A stretch of DNA of 64,000 nt from Liolophura sinensis. Its lineage: Eukaryota; Mollusca; Polyplacophora; Chitonida; Chitonidae. Shown piece by piece: positions 59,918-64,000 of the stretch. Both the position numbers and the translations under genes were made by a program. The stretch is from positions 7,365,375 through 7,429,374 of the forward strand of contig NC_088297.1 of NCBI RefSeq assembly GCF_032854445.1, given 5' to 3'. Each line of letters starts with the position of its first letter. Position 1 is the first letter of the stretch. The notes beneath the pieces were generated by a model, which was not told the origin of the DNA, did no database searches, and saw nothing but the letters and a program-made list of their open reading frames with translations.

Positions 59918-60151
59918 CCCTCTCACCAATGACCCAGGAGTCTTTGACCAATGCCATTGCTGTGAGTTCAAGCCCAGCTTATGTTGGCTTCCTCTCCTGC
60001 CGTACGTGGGAAGGCCTTCCAACCAGCTGTGGCTGGTCGTACGTTTCTCCGGGCTCTGTCCGGTTTCCTTCAACCATAATGCTGGCTGCCGTTGTTTAAG
60101 TGAAATATTCTGGAGTATGGCGTAAAACACCAGTCAGGTAAATAAATGAAT
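59918..60151 (+). mobile_element. SINE family A copy, 5'-truncated
   Basis: ACCAATGACCCAGGAGTCTT, box B-like GTGAGTTCAAGCCCAGC, GGCTTCCTCTCCTGCCGTAC, CCGGGCTCTGTCCGGTTTCC, ACCATAATGCTGGCTGCCG, AGTGAAATATTCTGGAGTAT and GGCGTAAAACACCAGTC with an AAATAAATGAATA tail. Box A is lost. Confidence 0.92.
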
Positions 60152-60446
60152 ATACTAACCTTCTTTGGTAGCCTGGTAAGCAGCTCAGTTAAGGTTGTGA
60201 TCGAAGTGATAACGACGACAATAAATCTGGAACATGTAGCGCCTGCTCCGCTGCTGTTGCCGATACATGTTAAACTCAAAACTGGTCCACCTGTCTGTAG
60301 AACACCACGGACGTTAACTCGATATGACCCAGCTACAGTCCACAATGTGAAAACAACTGTAAATATGTTGGTAATTTAGCCAGATTAAGTCCGACTCAAC
60401 TACTTACAGAAGGTTTGTTTTTGGTAAATTTGCACATCTGACAATA

Positions 60447-60626
60447 TTTATTTTGATTTATTTGGTTGGTATTTTACGCCGTACTCAAGAATATTTTACT
60501 TATACGACGACGGTCAGTATTATGGTAGGACAAGATCTTCGCAGGTGCGTTCGGAGAGGAAGCCCGATAGAGCTGGACTTCAGCTCACAGCGACTGCATT
60601 GATGAGAGGCTCCTGGTTTATTGCGC
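60447..60626 (-). mobile_element. SINE family A copy with central deletion
   Basis: TTGGTATTTTACGCCGTACT, AATATTTTACTTATACGACG, GTCAGTATTATGGTAGGA, then directly GGAGAGGAAGCCCGATAGAG and TGATGAGAGGCTCCTGG. The central block is missing and the head is cut. Confidence 0.9.
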
Positions 60627-60703
60627 ATTTGAAAAATAAATACATTCAATAAAGCAGTTAAATACTGTGTACCAGTGCAAAAAAAGTTGAAAGTCCTGAG
60701 GGC

Positions 60704-61052
60704 CTGCGTGACCTACGGTGTTAGCACGTCAGCGCGGCGCAATGACCCAGGAGCCTCTCAGCAATGCGGTACCTGTGAGTACAAATCCATCTCATGGTGG
60801 CATCCTCTCCTGCGATATGTTACCTGGGAATGTCTCCCAGCAACATGCGGGTGGTCGTGGGATTCTCCCGGGCTCTTTCCGGTTTTCTCCCACCATAATG
60901 CTGGCCGCTATCGTTTGAATGAATGAATGATTATGGTTTAACGCCACATCAGCAATTTTGCAGCCATATCGTGGCGATCTGTCGTTTGAATAAATATTCG
61001 TATAGCAGCATAGGTGAAATATATAAACGGCAACCAAATAAATAAATAAATG
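60704..61052 (+). mobile_element. SINE family A copy interrupted by a SINE tail module
   Basis: The 5' part runs GTTAGCACGTCAGCGCGGCG, CAATGACCCAGGAGCCTCTC, CCGGGCTCTTTCCGGTTTTC and CACCATAATGCTGGCCGCTA. It is broken at 60920 by a 61-bp insert and resumes with AGGTGAAATATATAAACGGC and AACCAAATAAATAAATAAAT. The insert and its duplication are listed separately. Confidence 0.9.
60911..60991 (+). mobile_element. 61-bp nested insert with 10-bp target duplication
   Basis: TCGTTTGAAT occurs at 60911-60920 and 60982-60991 as an exact direct repeat. The 61 bp between them (GAATGAATGATTATGGTTTA, then ACGCCACATCAGCAATTTTG) matches the tail module at 49506-49570. This is a clean target-site duplication around a very short insertion. 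Confidence 0.85.
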
Positions 61053-61063
61053 TCCTGTTACGG

Positions 61064-61306
61064 TCAACAGTGATATCTCATTTGTCTTGAATGCATTATG
61101 ACAAAATAATTGGAAATAAATAAAATGATTTTCTGATACATTTGTCCGCGCATTGAAGAGAAGTTATCTGTAGACCAAAAAGAGCGCTTTGGGCATCTAA
61201 TGAGTCCACAATCCACAATTCTTCCATGCACATGGTGCAGGGCATATACGTTACCATGGTAACCACATATTGGTTCAATCTCATTGGTATACCATGGCAC
61301 AGCCAC
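61064..61306 (-). CDS. candidate exon, unknown protein
   Basis: On the minus strand a good acceptor GTGACTTCTTTGCAG ends at 61307. The frame after it is open to 61064, giving VAVPWYTNEIEPICGYHGNV and later VDCGLIRCPKRSFW. Cysteines and mixed polarity look coding-like. It may join the exon-like stretch at 62319-62541, but direct joining meets a stop in that phase, so at least one other exon would be needed. The family is not recognised. The last part of the frame (below about 61140) is AT-rich and probably beyond the true exon end. Confidence 0.25.
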   Translation of the reverse strand: MAVPWYTNEIEPICGYHGNVYALHHVHGRIVDCGLIRCPKRSFWSTDNFSSMRGQMYQKIILFISNYFVIMHSRQMRYHC

Positions 61307-62000
61307 CTGCAAAGAAGTCACTTCCTAACAACAGGTTACCAACACAAAATAGGTTTATCGATACTGATTCAGATATATTATGTATAACGTGAGGATATAT
61401 ACAAACATTAAATAAAACACATAAACGATGCAACAGTTGACGAGTTGCGCCCCTTACGCCTTAATTGTTGTTTGTGTGATAAAGCATATATTATGTTTGG
61501 AATGCTTTTCGCGCTACGTCAAGTTACATCAGGCCGTGTTCCAGTTTTTGAAATCCTGTAAAATGTGCCGCCTTGAACGTTTGGAGAGCTGCTGTAAGGA
61601 TCTTGTTCAGACAAATAGCCATTTCTTTTTAAATTTTATCTTTCTATCCACAGTCAACATAGTCTTTAAAGCAAAATTTTGGAGAATAACATAAAGAGCA
61701 AATGAATGCATAAATAAATAAACTTAGCAACTGTTATTAAATATAATTAAGGAATAAGCTGACCGATCACAATCTTATGTGGAAATTATTGATCACATTA
61801 TGAGTAATTCTTGAGGGTAAAATCAGTGTAAATTTGATTGGGTAAATTGACTGACAGATGTAGCCCATTTCTCATTACTAATTAACGATTGCTTGACCGT
61901 TAAATTACTCTCTTACATTAGTTATATAACACTTGTAAAGTGTTTAAATGTTTAATATATGTTTCTAGCCCATGTGAGTACGTTTACATTAACAAGTAAT
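61307..62000. other. intergenic or intronic, nothing recognised
   Basis: Short minus-strand frames near 61500-61620 look mildly coding-like but overlap one another. No decision is possible. Confidence 0.3.
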
Positions 62001-62272
62001 TTATTTTCTTTATTTATTTGAATGGTGTTTTAGGCTCTACTCAAGAATATTTCGCTTATACGACAGCCGCCAGCATTATGTTGGGGGAAAAGAGGGCAGA
62101 ACCCGCAGGGAATCCGCGGCCATCCGCAGGTTACTGCCAGACATTCCCACGCACGGCCGGAGTGGCAACCAGTGTGAGCTGGGTTTGGGCTCACAGCACC
62201 GGCATTGATGAGGGGCCCATGCGTCATTGCGCCTCGCTGGGGTGCTGACACCCTCGGCCACGGGGGCGCCCA
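62001..62272 (-). mobile_element. SINE family A copy, nearly full length
   Basis: Tail complement TTTATTTATTTGAATGGTGT, TCAAGAATATTTCGCTTATA, GCCGCCAGCATTATGTTGGG, GCGGCCATCCGCAGGTTACT, ACGCACGGCCGGAGTGGCAA and a head side ending CTCGGCCACGGGGGCGCCC. It is the longest family A copy in the window. Confidence 0.94.
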
Positions 62273-62318
62273 TAACAAGTAATTACCGGCACTCATAATA
62301 CAGTAATAATACACTTAC

Positions 62319-62541
62319 ATAATCTTGGAAAGGTGTAGGGGTGTACGAATTCCAACTGATCCCGTTCAGTGAAACCGTAGTATTTCCCCAAGTACATGAG
62401 CCTGGCAGAATATCCGGAGAGCGAGCCTTCGACTGCTGGCCACCTGGCCACAATGCTGAATGGCAAATGAACTCGGAATAAGTCATTATTGCCATCGACG
62501 AGTGAGCGTTCAAAGTGATAAAATAAGTGGTGCAAAAAGGA
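62319..62541 (-). CDS. candidate exon, unknown protein
   Basis: On the minus strand an open frame of about 74 codons ends exactly at a consensus donor GTAAGT (62318-62313). The peptide has strongly coding-like composition: HHLFYHFERSLVDGNNDLF, LPFSIVARWPAVEGSLSGY and LGKYYGFTERDQLEFVHPY. I do not recognise the family. The 5' boundary is unclear: an in-frame TGA lies near 62546 and no AG acceptor sits at the start, although CCTTTTTGCAC resembles an acceptor with a changed last base. An upstream frame (62550-62640) could join after a one-base shift. It may be a real exon, or a gene fragment that has decayed slightly. Confidence 0.35.
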
Positions 62542-62859
62542 ACATCATTAATAGCGACGCAGTTACTTCATGTTTAAATGGAGTCTGTGAGGTTTGATTT
62601 ATAGCTCTTCCGGGCACCAGTGTGTATACAAAAGAAGATAAAATTAAAGCATGCTGCAACAGTTATTTGCACTATGCCTGGCTCCATGAATATCCAAACA
62701 AGCTGGGGTAAATGATTTGAACATATCAGATGACTTTTTCTCTGTCCACATCTATATGGAGCTTGTAATAAGCTTGTATTAGCTTGTAATAAAATTGAAC
62801 AACTTTGTAGAAATGTGTGCTTTTTCCACCACATTTTATTTCTTTTTTGTGTGTTATTA

Positions 62860-62962
62860 ATATATTTATTTATTTGACGGGTGTTTTTAATTATTTATTT
62901 ATTTAGTTTATTGGTGTTTTATGGCGTATTCAAGAGTATTTCACTAATACCATGTCGGCAGT
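62860..62962 (-). mobile_element. two SINE tail fragments, family A
   Basis: TTTATTTATTTGACGGGTGT and then ATTTATTTATTTAGTTTATT with GGTGTTTTATGGCGTATTCA, AGAGTATTTCACTAATACCA. Two truncated tails, the second nested against the first. Confidence 0.85.
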
Positions 62963-64000
62963 GTGTGTCATTGGTAACATCCGTGTAATTTTAGATTTGA
63001 CGACGCTATTCGCTTTCACGTCTGCTACAACACTGAAAGCATCTTGGCTTAAAACTAATTTTGACACGCCCAATATAATCCGGAGAAGAATTACAACATG
63101 TACTTGCATGGAACCAGAAATTTTGCAAACACCACCAACACAATCGATCAACAAAAGTACATTTGGCATGAAGAATGATTTTAATGTACAAATGTACATT
63201 TCATTTTCACCAATATTTTTTTTCATTTTTCCTTCAAACAGATGACAAAAATACCTATATGATGATGTGACTTAAATCAGTATTTCAATTCTGGTTGCGT
63301 CAAGTCAAAAAACATTTTCTCCAATTGATCCTGCTTAAATAAATCAATGTTTTTGTGTGGAAACCTTTAATGGAAAATGAACGATGATACAAAATATTTT
63401 TTCTTTGGTTGGTAAGAAAGTCAAATTAGATCAAGCTTCTCTTTCATGCAGATTATCAAGAGTATTTTAAGCTTTAGATCACCTCAGGGGAAAATAAGAT
63501 CTATTCCTAATACGCCTCTGCCATCAAAGAATGTTAAATCGCCCTGGCAAAAGATATAAAAAAAAATTTTCTACTTTGTGGCAATTACAAAACGGCTTCG
63601 CCAGATCAAACGGCTAAGCAGTCCCACATTCACATGTATTGAACCAGTGGTCATTGGGTCTACATATTCCGTTATGAAAGGTTGTTATCTCTGAAGTTAA
63701 AATGTTAGGACATCTGCCTGCTAACTTCCTCAGAGACTGACGTCGAAAATATTTAAATAATCTTTCAAAAGCACTATGCGAGAGTCTTCTAGCACTAAAT
63801 CTAAATCTATAAGGTGAGGGTTTAGGATATCAAAGTCCACAGCGTAGAGTGACGACAGTGAGATACTTACCATTCAAACGCATCCTCCTATCAATTTAGC
63901 TCAATAAGGATTTTGTTTCAACTGTTCATATAAATGCTCAATTACTAACAACTGAGACCACATCTAGCACCAGAGTTTAAGCAGAAATAGGTAGAAATGC
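62963..64000. other. intergenic with one dispersed-repeat copy
   Basis: TTTCAACTGTTCATATAAAT and CACCAGAGTTTAAGCAGAAA at 63915-63990 match the repeat at 39285. Overlapping ORFs on both strands near 62930-63245 have no support. Confidence 0.4.

Noticed and set aside
1-64000. CRISPR arrays, bacterial operons, ribosome binding sites
   Set aside because: The window is eukaryotic. The tandem arrays have no unique spacers and the reading frames have no operon arrangement.

Overview
This is eukaryotic, AT-rich, repeat-dense DNA from an animal, most likely a marine mollusc or another lophotrochozoan. The evidence is indirect: several tRNA-derived SINE families whose 3' parts resemble those I know from molluscs, a CR1-like LINE with a 2A-like leader, and an invertebrate single-cysteine-cluster Toll-like receptor. 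The species cannot be named from sequence alone.

Only one gene is certain: an intact 818-residue Toll-like receptor at 53242-55698 (+). Its coding region is one exon, preceded by a clear 3' splice site at 53186-53187, so the 5' UTR is probably split. Five weaker coding candidates are listed: a possible first exon at 2897-2956 (+), a repeat ORF at 30903-31400 (+), an exon at 36140-36306 (+), an exon at 45113-45298 (+), and two exon-like stretches at 61064-61306 and 62319-62541 (-).

Mobile elements make up most of the recognisable sequence. A nearly full-length CR1/L2-like LINE lies at about 3.2-7.2 kb (+), with three frameshifts and one nonsense codon. A shorter relative with internal deletions is at 40.8-42.4 kb (-). 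A dead Tc1-like transposon with 29-bp terminal inverted repeats fills 33425-35106 and carries a SINE inside it. A Ty3/gypsy relic at 57.4-58.3 kb (-) has integrase before reverse transcriptase. At least three SINE families recur: A (about eleven copies or fragments), B (three copies) and C (two fragments), plus a short tail module that has jumped into a family A copy.

Tandem repeats are unusually varied: a 23-bp minisatellite with a 207-bp higher-order period (300-721), a roughly 175-bp satellite (16.5-17.06 kb), an exact 249-bp duplication (21402-21899), a 21-bp heptad-coding array (25550-25928), a 36-bp array inside an ORF (31005-31367), a 51-bp array carrying splice-donor motifs (36309-36461), a 40-bp array (40141-40340) and two long TA tracts. 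A fold-back element with TGACGTCA in both arms sits at 36.7-37.1 kb and has a relative at 19.1-19.5 kb. The rest looks like ordinary intergenic DNA with no coding signal that I can support.

The genes do not form a pathway. The receptor stands alone among transposon debris, and no signalling partner or second receptor copy is visible.
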